From the NCBI GenBank assembly GCA_905233425.1, contig CAJOEC010000006.1, positions 43,093 through 107,092 on the forward strand: a DNA stretch of 64,000 bases. Reading direction: 5' to 3'. The notes under the pieces were generated by a model. That model made no database searches. It saw only the letters and a program-made list of their open reading frames with translations, and was not told where the DNA came from. Shown one piece after another: positions 57,318 to 64,000 of the stretch. The translations under genes were made by a program, and so were the position numbers. The first letter of the stretch is position 1, and each line of letters starts with the position of its first letter. Origin of the DNA: an uncultured Prevotella sp. (GTDB lineage: Bacteria > Bacteroidota > Bacteroidia > Bacteroidales > Bacteroidaceae).

Positions 57318-58553
57318 ATGACAAACACCCAACCCCCAATCGTGGAGTGCGTGCCCAATTTCAGTGAGGGGCGCGACATGAGCGTCATAAAGCAGATTAC
57401 CAACGAGATAGAGAGCGTCGGGGGTGTCAGTCTGCTCAACGTAGACCCCGGCGAGGCCGCCAACCGCACCGTCGTCACCTTCGTGGGTTCGCCTGAGGCT
57501 GTCGTCGAGGCCGCCTTCCGAGCCGTGAAGAAGGCCGGCGAGGTCATCGACATGCGCCGCCATCATGGTGCCCATCCCCGCATTGGAGCCACCGACGTGC
57601 TGCCCCTCATCCCCGTCAGCGGCATCACCCTTGACGAGTGTGCCGCGCTGGCCCGCAGTCTGGCCAAGCGCATCGCCGACGAGGCCGGCATACCCTGCTA
57701 CTGCTACGAGGCGGCGGCATTCCGCCCTGAGCGCAAGAACCTCGCCGTATGCCGCGCCGGGGAGTACGAGGCGCTGCCGGAGAAAATCGCCGACCCGGAA
57801 AGGCGGCCCGATTTCATGCCCTCAACACTCAACACTCAACTCTCCAAGACTAAAGTCTCTCAACTCTCAACACTCAACACTCAACTCTCCAGAACTAAAG
57901 TCTCTCAACTCTCAACACTCAACACTCAACTCTCCAGAACTAAAGTCTCTCAACTCTCAACACTCAACACTCAACTCTCCAGAACTGGCTGCACCGTCGT
58001 CGGCGCCCGCGATTTCCTCATCGCCGTGAACTTCAACCTCAACACCACGGACACACGCATCGCCAATGCCATAGCCTGTGATGTCCGCGAGAAAGGACGC
58101 CCCAAGCGCGACGGCGACCCCGCAACAGGCAACATCGTGCGCGACGAAGACGGGAAGCCTGTCATGATTCCCGGCACTCTGAAATGCACTAAGGCCATAG
58201 GATGGTACATCGACGAATACGGCATAGCCCAGGTGTCGATGAACATGACCAACCTGAAGGTGACACCCCTGCACGTGGCCTACGAGGAGGTGTGCCGCTG
58301 CGCCGCCGCCCGTGGCGTCAGCGTCACGGGGACGGAAATCATAGGTCTCGTGCCAAAGCAGACGCTCATCGATGCCGGCCGCTATTTCCTTGAGAAGCAG
58401 CAACGCCCCACCGACATCCCCGAGGATGACATCATCCGCACCGCCATCGAGTCGATGGGCCTCGACGACCTCCGACCCTTCAACCCCCGAGAGAAGGTCA
58501 TCGAGTACCACCTATCACATTTAGTAACAGTAAATAACAACAAAAAGAATTGA
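57318..58553 (+). CDS. ftcD: Glutamate formimidoyltransferase FtcD with 45-bp repeat insertion
   Basis: The 411-residue protein matches glutamate formimidoyltransferase, which moves the formimino group from formiminoglutamate to tetrahydrofolate in histidine breakdown. Signatures are VECVPNFSEGRD, the catalytic region MRRHHGAHPRIGATDVLPLIP and VVGARDFLIAVNFNL. The longer frame start at 57282 overlaps the previous gene, so I use 57318. Between PDFMP and the conserved TVVGARDFL strand there are 55 extra residues (169-223), encoded by about 3.7 copies of a 45-bp unit (STLNTQLSRTKVSQL). Normal family members have only a few residues here. Activity may be retained if the loop is exposed. No other hut genes lie in the window. 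Confidence 0.92.
   Translation: MTNTQPPIVECVPNFSEGRDMSVIKQITNEIESVGGVSLLNVDPGEAANRTVVTFVGSPEAVVEAAFRAVKKAGEVIDMRRHHGAHPRIGATDVLPLIPVSGITLDECAALARSLAKRIADEAGIPCYCYEAAAFRPERKNLAVCRAGEYEALPEKIADPERRPDFMPSTLNTQLSKTKVSQLSTLNTQLSRTKVSQLSTLNTQLSRTKVSQLSTLNTQLSRTGCTVVGARDFLIAVNFNLNTTDTRIANAIACDVREKGRPKRDGDPATGNIVRDEDGKPVMIPGTLKCTKAIGWYIDEYGIAQVSMNMTNLKVTPLHVAYEEVCRCAAARGVSVTGTEIIGLVPKQTLIDAGRYFLEKQQRPTDIPEDDIIRTAIESMGLDDLRPFNPREKVIEYHLSHLVTVNNNKKN
57822..57986. repeat. Tandem 45-bp coding repeat in ftcD
   Basis: Three full units and a partial fourth of 45 bp, each containing CTCAACACTCAACACTCAAC and CTAAAGTCTCTCAACT. Units 2 and 3 look identical at the protein level, suggesting recent expansion. The unit length is divisible by three, so the frame is always kept. 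Confidence 0.95.
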
Positions 58554-58784
58554 ATTGAAAGAAAAAAAATCGCATGTATAAAACGACCACAGATTACGCA
58601 GATGGCACAGATTGGTCAAAAACAACTTGAGGTATGTTCTACAAATTGCAAAACTACGCGCAGCCTTTCCCCTCCCTTGTAGGGGAGGGGTTAGGGGTGG
58701 GGTCAGTATATAATTAGCAGACAAGTAGGCGCACCATTTAATTAGATTAATAGAAATCACCTTGAGTAACTTGAATAATTGATT
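58554..58784. repeat. Intergenic region with a 9-bp-like repeat and a single REP element
   Basis: After ftcD comes a short ACAGATTAC / GCAGATGGC / ACAGATTGG tract (about 58574-58602) with a 9-bp period, then a REP-like element CCCCTCCCTTGTAGGGGAGG plus its downstream GGTTAGGGGTGGGGT (58669-58703). No promoter consensus for the permease gene is clear and no gene is visible. Confidence 0.65.
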
Positions 58785-60578
58785 ATGGAAACAGAACTAT
58801 TCTTGGGCTTCGGCCTCGACGCCTGGATCACCATTGTCACGGTGCTGGGCATGTTCAGCATACTGCTGTTCACAAAGCTTCGCTCCGACCTGGTATTCCT
58901 CGGAGCCATCGGAATCCTTTTCGTTACGGGCGTGCTCGACGCCAGTGAGGCATTCTCGGGCTTCAGCAGCACGTCGGTCATCACCGTCGGCGTGCTGTTC
59001 GTGGTCGTCGCCGGCCTGATGCACACTGGCGTGCTGCAGTGGATTGTAAAGCATCTGCTCGGCACCCCCAATTCTTATTCAAGGGCGGTGACGCGGCTTA
59101 TGATGCCCGTGGCCGTGCTCAGCTCGTTTCTCAGCAACACCACGGTCGTCGCGCTCTTCGTGAACATCGTCAAGATGTGGGCCAAGAAGCTGGGTGTGTC
59201 GCCCTCGAAGCTGCTCATCCCGCTGAGCTACGCCTCGGGCATGGGCGGCGTCTGCACGCTTATCGGCACACCGCCAAACCTGATCATCAGCGGACTCTAC
59301 GAGACAAAGACGGGCGAGGCGATGAACATTCTTACAACGACCATCCCCGGACTGTTCTGCCTCGCCATCGGCATTCTCTCGGTCATCGCCATGAGGAAGC
59401 TGCTGCCCGACCGCAAGGCACCTGACAGCGCTTTCGAATCGACGGGCGAGTACACCGTAGAGGTGCGGGTAACGTCGGACAATCCATACATCGGTCAAAC
59501 ACTGGGTGAGGCTGGATTGTTCCACATCAAGGGTGGCAGCCTGATAGCGCTGTATCACTTTGACAATGTCCCGTCGCCCGTCACGGAGGACGAGCCTATT
59601 ATGGGTGGAGACCATCTGGTGTATGCAGGACAGATAGACGAACTGATAGATATGGCGGTGAGCCACCAGTTGGTTGCTGCCGACCACCATGTTTTTTCTA
59701 TGAGCGAGTTAGACTCAAACTGCCAGCTCCGCACGGCCTACGTCAACTTCGGCAGCAGTCTGATAGGCAAGACCATCGGCGGCAGTACGTTTGAGAAGGA
59801 CAACAACATCACGCTGGCCGCTGTTGCCCGTCGTGGCGAGCGCATCAACCAGGCACCGCGTCAGGTAGTGCTGCAGGCCGGCGACACGCTGCTGTTAGTG
59901 TGTCCGAATCACTTAAACGTCAACACCTCGTCGCTGAGCGCCCTCCGTTTCTTCGACTCCGATGACTTGCCGAACATCGGACTCGGAACGCTCGTGTCCT
60001 CCATCATCATGATTGCCATGGTGGTCATATCGGCACTGGGCATCATGCCGTTGCTTCAGAGCGCATTCCTTGCCGCCGCCGCCATGCTCATCTTCCGCTG
60101 CTGCAATGCAGAGCAGGCCATGAAAGCCATCAACTGGGAGATACTCATGGTCTTCGCAGGCAGCGCCGTCCTCGGACTCGCCATCCAGAAGACGGGCATA
60201 GCCGAATGGCTTGCCACGGGCATACTCGACGTCTGCGGCACCAACCCGATTGTAGTAATGACCGCCGTCTGCTTAGTCGGTACGTTCATCACCGAGTTCA
60301 TCTCAAATACGGCGGCGGGCGCCATGTTCTTCCCCATCATGTACGAGGCCGCAGAGCGTCTTGGCTACGACCCATTCCCCTTCCTCGTAGCGCTCATGGT
60401 GAGCGTCAGCAGCAGCTTCGCCACACCCATAGGCTCGCCCACACACATGCTGGTCTACGGTCCCGGCGGCTACCGCTTCAGCGACTTCATGCGCATAGGT
60501 CTGCTGATGAACATCATCATCCTCGCCGCCAACATCTTTATCGTGAACATCGTCTACCCATTAACACCTTTAAAGTAG
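58785..60578 (+). CDS. SLC13-type permease with two TrkA-C domains
   Basis: The 597-residue inner-membrane protein has the divalent-anion:sodium symporter (SLC13/ArsB-like) fold: N-terminal membrane segments, the SNT signature (FLSNTTVVALFVNIV, about 105-120), GTPPNLIISGLYE, a central pair of TrkA-C (RCK-C) domains (about 210-390; AGDTLLLVC), then further membrane segments with a second SNT (ITEFISNTAAGAMFFPI). Such proteins transport dicarboxylates, sulfate or other anions; the substrate cannot be read. I chose the ATG at 58785; an upstream TTG at 58779 is less likely. It ends 2 bases before the acetylesterase gene. Confidence 0.88.
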   Translation: METELFLGFGLDAWITIVTVLGMFSILLFTKLRSDLVFLGAIGILFVTGVLDASEAFSGFSSTSVITVGVLFVVVAGLMHTGVLQWIVKHLLGTPNSYSRAVTRLMMPVAVLSSFLSNTTVVALFVNIVKMWAKKLGVSPSKLLIPLSYASGMGGVCTLIGTPPNLIISGLYETKTGEAMNILTTTIPGLFCLAIGILSVIAMRKLLPDRKAPDSAFESTGEYTVEVRVTSDNPYIGQTLGEAGLFHIKGGSLIALYHFDNVPSPVTEDEPIMGGDHLVYAGQIDELIDMAVSHQLVAADHHVFSMSELDSNCQLRTAYVNFGSSLIGKTIGGSTFEKDNNITLAAVARRGERINQAPRQVVLQAGDTLLLVCPNHLNVNTSSLSALRFFDSDDLPNIGLGTLVSSIIMIAMVVISALGIMPLLQSAFLAAAAMLIFRCCNAEQAMKAINWEILMVFAGSAVLGLAIQKTGIAEWLATGILDVCGTNPIVVMTAVCLVGTFITEFISNTAAGAMFFPIMYEAAERLGYDPFPFLVALMVSVSSSFATPIGSPTHMLVYGPGGYRFSDFMRIGLLMNIIILAANIFIVNIVYPLTPLK

Positions 60579-60580
60579 GA

Positions 60581-62677
60581 ATGAAAAGAACTTTATTGAC
60601 ACTATTCTACGTGGCCACTATTGCCACATCGGCCACGGCCAACGTGAAAATGCCATCGCTCTTTACCGACGGCATGGTATTGCAGCAGAAAACATCGGCA
60701 CCAGTATGGGGATTTGCCGATCCGGGCGAAAGAATCACCGTCTCAACCACTTGGGACAATAAAACCGCCACCACCGAAGCCGCAGCCGACGGCACTTGGA
60801 AGGCAAAGGTGGAAACGCCCTCGTTTGGCGGTCCATACGCCTTAATTGTCAAAGGCAAGAACACAGTCTACATCAACAACGTAATGATTGGCGAAGTGTG
60901 GCTTGCCTCGGGACAGAGCAATATGGAAATGCCTATGGGCGGATGGGACGACGCGCCGGTCATGAACGGCCCCGCCGACATTGCCGCAAGCCTCAACAAC
61001 GACATCCGTGTGTTCATGGTGCAGCGCGCCACAAGCTTTAAGGAGGAAGGCGACCTCGAAGGCGCATGGAAACACGCGTCGCCCGAAAACACCCCTCTTT
61101 TTGGTGCCACCTGCTACTATTTCGCCAGAAAGCTTAATGCGGAACTCGGCATCCCTGTCGGCATCATCAACACTTCGTGGGGCGGCACTCCAGTTGAAAG
61201 CTGGATTCCTATGGAATATATCAAAAACGTCCCAGAATATGCCCAATTGGCAAAGGACATTGACGCGAGCATACCAACAATGGAACAGCGCACAAAATGG
61301 CTTTTGGCAAAACCCGTTGTCCAATACAAACCGTCAGACACGCCTGAACTTGGCGACAGCGAATGCCAGGCAGCCGGATTCAACGACAGCAAATGGCCCA
61401 TAATGAACATTCCCTGCCTGTGGGAGTCAACATCCATGCGCGCCTTCGACGGTGTGGTTTGGTTTCGCAAGACAATCAAGATAGCCCCGGCAATGGAAGG
61501 AAAAGACCTCGTCATTTCGCTCGGCCCTATCGACGATATTGACCAGACATATTTTAACGGCGAGCTTATCGGAAGCGTGAATTATTACAGCACCGACCGT
61601 GTTTACACCGTTCCCGCAGCCAAGGTAAAGGCCGGCAAGGCTGTTATTGCCGTCCGTGTTTACGACAGCGGCGGTGGCGGCGGCATTTACGGCGACCCCA
61701 AAAAGCTGAAATACTACACCGCTGGAAACGAGAAGGCTGCCGTTTCGCTTGCCGGACAATGGAAGTTCCTCCCCATTGCCGAGTACACCAATAACCGTCT
61801 TTACAAATTCGACATCGCCTCCCAGGAATATTTCAAACGTCCTGTAACTGCTGCCAACCTGAGCGAAATGACAGCCACATGTCTTTACAATGCCATGGTA
61901 GCCCCCATAGCCCAGTACGCCATTGCCGGTGCTATCTGGTATCAGGGCGAGGCAAACGTGGAGCGCGCCGAGGAATATTCACGCACATTCCCGCTTATGA
62001 TTAAGGCATGGCGCGAAAAATGGGGACAGGGCGATTTCCCGTTCTACTATGTCCAAATTGCTCCTTGGAACTATGGCAACGGCAAGTCTGAGGAAATTCG
62101 CGAGGCACAGCGACTTTCGTTGTCGGTCAAGAACTCAGGCATGGCCTCCACTATCGACATCGGCGACAACACGAACATTCACCCTGCCAACAAGGTAGAG
62201 GTGGGCAATCGTCTGGCTCTGTGGGCGTTTAAAAACGTTTATGGCAAAGATGTGGTTTGCAGCGGCCCGTTGTTCAAGAGCCAGGAAATCAAGGGCGATG
62301 CCATTTACCTTAGTTTCGATTACGCCGACGGGCTTAACGCCAAAGGCGGTACGCTCAAGGATTTTGAGATCGCAGGCAAAGACGGCAAATACTATCCTGC
62401 CACCGCCGTTATCGTAGCCCCCAATGTAGGGACGCAACGTGTCGCGTCCGCCGATGAGGCCAATGTAGGGACGCGACGTGTCGCGTCCGCCGATGAGGTC
62501 AATGTAGGGACGCGACGTGTCGCGTCCGCCGAAGGCGCCAAGGTAAAAGTATCGTCCGACAAAGTTCCCGCTCCCGTCTCCGTGCGCTACCTTTGGAAAA
62601 ATTGCGTAGACCAAGTGACACTCTACAACGGCGCAAATCTTCCTGCGTCTTCGTTCCAATCAACAAGATGTTGGTAA
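60581..62677 (+). CDS. Sialate O-acetylesterase-like SGNH hydrolase with repeat-derived insert and end
   Basis: The start at 60581, two bases after the permease stop, gives a signal peptide (TLLTLFYVATIATSATA). The 698-residue protein matches the SASA/sialate 9-O-acetylesterase family: catalytic Ser in LASGQSNMEMPM, a beta-sandwich insertion (about 265-400; GVVWFRKTIKI), and the IHPANK element with Asp and His of the triad. Such enzymes remove acetyl groups from sialic acid or plant glycans. A 39-residue insertion (615-653) consists of three 13-residue repeats NVGTRRVASADE. The last six residues (QSTRCW) and the stop codon come from a 28-bp tandem repeat. A xylan or mucin substrate is possible. 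Confidence 0.85.
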   Translation: MKRTLLTLFYVATIATSATANVKMPSLFTDGMVLQQKTSAPVWGFADPGERITVSTTWDNKTATTEAAADGTWKAKVETPSFGGPYALIVKGKNTVYINNVMIGEVWLASGQSNMEMPMGGWDDAPVMNGPADIAASLNNDIRVFMVQRATSFKEEGDLEGAWKHASPENTPLFGATCYYFARKLNAELGIPVGIINTSWGGTPVESWIPMEYIKNVPEYAQLAKDIDASIPTMEQRTKWLLAKPVVQYKPSDTPELGDSECQAAGFNDSKWPIMNIPCLWESTSMRAFDGVVWFRKTIKIAPAMEGKDLVISLGPIDDIDQTYFNGELIGSVNYYSTDRVYTVPAAKVKAGKAVIAVRVYDSGGGGGIYGDPKKLKYYTAGNEKAAVSLAGQWKFLPIAEYTNNRLYKFDIASQEYFKRPVTAANLSEMTATCLYNAMVAPIAQYAIAGAIWYQGEANVERAEEYSRTFPLMIKAWREKWGQGDFPFYYVQIAPWNYGNGKSEEIREAQRLSLSVKNSGMASTIDIGDNTNIHPANKVEVGNRLALWAFKNVYGKDVVCSGPLFKSQEIKGDAIYLSFDYADGLNAKGGTLKDFEIAGKDGKYYPATAVIVAPNVGTQRVASADEANVGTRRVASADEVNVGTRRVASAEGAKVKVSSDKVPAPVSVRYLWKNCVDQVTLYNGANLPASSFQSTRCW
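62423..62536. repeat. Three 39-bp palindromic units inside the acetylesterase gene
   Basis: Units start at 62423, 62462 and 62501 and each carry GGGACGCGACGTGTCGCGTCC (one base different in the first). The 39-bp period keeps the frame. The palindrome would form a strong hairpin in the mRNA. Confidence 0.95.
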
Positions 62678-62708
62678 CGAGTTCCAGTCAGCAAGATGTT
62701 GGTAACGA
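62653..62708. repeat. Two 28-bp tandem units at the end of the acetylesterase gene
   Basis: Two 28-bp units with core CAAGATGTTGGTAACGA, differing at two positions. The first unit encodes the last residues of the gene and its TAA stop; the second lies after it. Confidence 0.9.
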
Positions 62709-62748
62709 GTAATATGCAGCAAACTCATTGATTCGCCCTGATTACACA

Positions 62749-62786
62749 GCACCGCGCCGATGCCCGAAAAGGTATTGGCGCGGTGC
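62749..62786. terminator. Hairpin between convergent genes
   Basis: A 10-bp perfect stem (GCACCGCGCC at 62749-62758 with GGCGCGGTGC at 62777-62786) with an 18-base loop. It lies between the plus-strand acetylesterase gene and the minus-strand pseudogene. There is little T-run, so efficiency is uncertain. Confidence 0.5.
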
Positions 62787-62816
62787 TTGTATAGAAGCAA
62801 TGGATAGTGAACCCCA

Positions 62817-63311
62817 CTAAAGAAATGTCTGCCGTTGAAATTCAGCAAGATCATGCAGTTCCCACTGAACACTTTGCAAGAGCATCTCCTCGGAAACGTT
62901 ATAGGGCAGCTGACCGTTTGGCAGTTGCCTCCCTGGTACAACATTTCTGCCTTTTACACGAACAAAGATTCCTGCATGAGAACGTGTGTGCAATTCGCGA
63001 GGCTCCACCTCAACGTTGGCATCAACTTTCAGTCCGTCCACCTCAACAGAGATAGCTCTAATGTCTGCCACATCAAGCAGCGCTCTCATATAGGAGTCAT
63101 CCGACGCATTGTAATACTTAGGATGCGCTTTTACAAACTGTCGCACATCTTCACTATAGCTGTCGATGCTCAGCCGATTGACGGACAGGTATGTCTCATG
63201 TGGTGCCTGTACGAAAGCTGCAACCTGTAGCACTCATTCCACTACCCATTCCTGGCTGACTAAGCGTGCCACCTATTCCTCGTCAGCCACTTTCGTCTGT
63301 GTCTGGTTCAT
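62817..63311 (-). pseudogene. Second gene of a two-gene unit, broken by two in-frame stop codons
   Basis: An ATG at 63311 overlaps the stop of the 63311-63814 gene (TAATG), a classic coupling arrangement. From it the frame reads MNQTQTKVADEE, then TAG, then VARLVSQEWVVE, then TGA, then VLQVAAFVQAPHETYLSVN and on to residue 164 (including stops) without a further stop until 62817. The pieces join smoothly, so the gene once read through. Only the last 138 codons can be translated intact, from a GTG directly after the TGA. I do not recognise the family. It could be a true pseudogene, a recoded gene or a sequencing/assembly problem. Confidence 0.75.
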
Positions 63312-63814
63312 TATCTGTCAAGGTTTTGCATGAGCGAAAGAAAACCCGCTGGATTGAAGTCGATATGGTTCTCGCCGATGTCCTTCCCGTCAATCCTTGC
63401 ATAGTACGAATATTCCTCGCCGCCAAGACTGATGCTTGCCCTCCGTTTCTTCGACTGAAGCATAATCGTGGCATTTACATTAGGGGAAAGCATCCAGTCT
63501 TTCCAATCTGCATCGTCCGAAATGGCTAGCACTTGCCTGACATTGTTGATAACCTTGCGTGAGATGGGTAGTGCACCTCTTCCGTCCCAGTCGGTCTGCA
63601 ATGTGCGCAAATGGTTCAACCTGTCGAATATCCGCGACAGGTTTACGCCCGTCACCTCCAGCTTCAGTCTGTTGGCAACCCTCTCTTTGTCCTCCCGCGA
63701 TATGTCAATCGTATGCAGATAATACATCACGTCCGCATACGAGGTCATCGGATAAGCAGCTAACGCAGGTTCGCCTGCTGTCATTACGTCATTTTCCTCC
63801 ATACTCATTATCAT
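63311..63814 (-). CDS. Hypothetical protein of a two-gene unit (WDGRGA family)
   Basis: The 167-residue protein contains the DWDGRGALPIS motif (about residues 92-102) and a DWKDWMLSPNVNATIMLQS ... EYSYYARIDGKDIG segment, seen in a broad group of uncharacterised bacterial proteins. There is no signal peptide or membrane segment. The start could be at 63814, 63808 or 63802 (Met-rich N-terminus MIMSMEEN); 63814 fits the short leader after the promoter. It is the first gene of a coupled pair with the broken 62817-63311 gene. A toxin-antitoxin or defence function is possible but unsupported. Confidence 0.65.
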   Translation of the reverse strand: MIMSMEENDVMTAGEPALAAYPMTSYADVMYYLHTIDISREDKERVANRLKLEVTGVNLSRIFDRLNHLRTLQTDWDGRGALPISRKVINNVRQVLAISDDADWKDWMLSPNVNATIMLQSKKRRASISLGGEEYSYYARIDGKDIGENHIDFNPAGFLSLMQNLDR

Positions 63815-63830
63815 TTGTCGTTTCTGCCGA

Positions 63831-63861
63831 CAAAATTACACATTATTTCTTACTTGGCAAA
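63831..63861 (-). promoter_or_regulatory. Bacteroidetes promoter of the two-gene unit
   Basis: Read on the minus strand: TTTG (63861-63858), 19 bases, TAATTTTG (63838-63831). A full consensus match with a short leader before the ATG at 63814. Confidence 0.8.
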
Positions 63862-64000
63862 AAAAACTGGGCAGAAATCCTACGATTTCACAATGAATTT
63901 CAGGCGTATAGGTCATTTTGCAGGATAGTTTGATGGTACTATGTGTCAATGGGTCAAATTGCAGGATAAATATTTGCCCAGTTTTCTTGGCAATTTTCTC
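63862..64000. other. Upstream region with possible direct and inverted repeats
   Basis: ACTGGGCAGAAAT (near 63868) and ATTTGCCCAGT (near 63970) form an imperfect inverted repeat, and TTGCAGGATA occurs twice (near 63917 and 63959). No gene is visible to the window edge. These could be operator sites for the two-gene unit or for a gene beyond the window. Confidence 0.35.

Noticed and set aside
62807..63230. Plus-strand frames opposite the broken minus-strand gene
   Set aside because: Their composition is atypical and the minus strand has a coupled start and smooth protein sequence.

Overview
The window is a contiguous chromosome segment from a member of the Bacteroidales, most likely a fairly GC-rich Prevotella-type organism (Prevotellaceae). 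The evidence is a type III glutamine synthetase, SusC-like outer-membrane barrels, BACON and FISUMP lipoproteins, a BspA-like leucine-rich-repeat protein, a C10 (streptopain/interpain) protease, type IX secretion C-terminal signals, and Bacteroidetes promoters of the form TTTG-N19/20-TAnnTTTG. Assignment to genus is inference.

Region 1 (1-21 kb) is a long co-oriented surface and secretion locus: a truncated outer-membrane barrel, a duplicated-domain secreted protein, four related lipoproteins with BACON domains, a C10 protease, two paralogous small proteins (a third lies at 22.9 kb), two small barrels and a 1280-residue BspA-like protein. It ends in a strong terminator facing a convergent DUF234-type ATPase. 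Region 2 (22.8-24.7 kb) pairs a secreted paralog with a nucleosidase that carries a signal peptide. Region 3 (24.8-27.8 kb) is the conserved sigma-54 activator / LptE / TPR-like / SecG operon, but here the activator and LptE are one reading frame. Region 4 (28-39.7 kb) is metabolic and housekeeping: N-carbamoylputrescine amidase, a barrel protein, GlnN, a P-loop/CYTH protein, a double-domain rhamnogalacturonan acetylesterase, YidC, an AAA/PD-(D/E)XK protein and a small membrane protein.

Region 5 (40-55.8 kb) is the most distinctive: four tandem membrane sensor kinases, each with a periplasmic family-3 solute-binding domain, PAS domains and HisKA/HATPase domains, followed by an AraC regulator and a divergent SusC-like barrel. 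They form two A-B pairs. Both A members lack the phospho-acceptor histidine (Tyr in one, Lys in the other), while both B members keep it. None has a receiver domain, and no response regulator lies nearby.

Region 6 (56-64 kb) has an HD phosphohydrolase, formiminotransferase FtcD, an SLC13 permease, a sialate-O-acetylesterase-like enzyme and, on the minus strand, a two-gene unit whose second gene is broken by two stop codons.

Throughout the window there are several families of dispersed small repeats: inverted REP-like pairs, 9-bp arrays, 22-bp palindromic arrays, CTCAAC-rich tracts and a 39-bp palindromic array. Many lie in frame inside conserved genes (glnN, the amidase, ftcD, the acetylesterases, a kinase, a barrel) or supply the stop codon of a gene.
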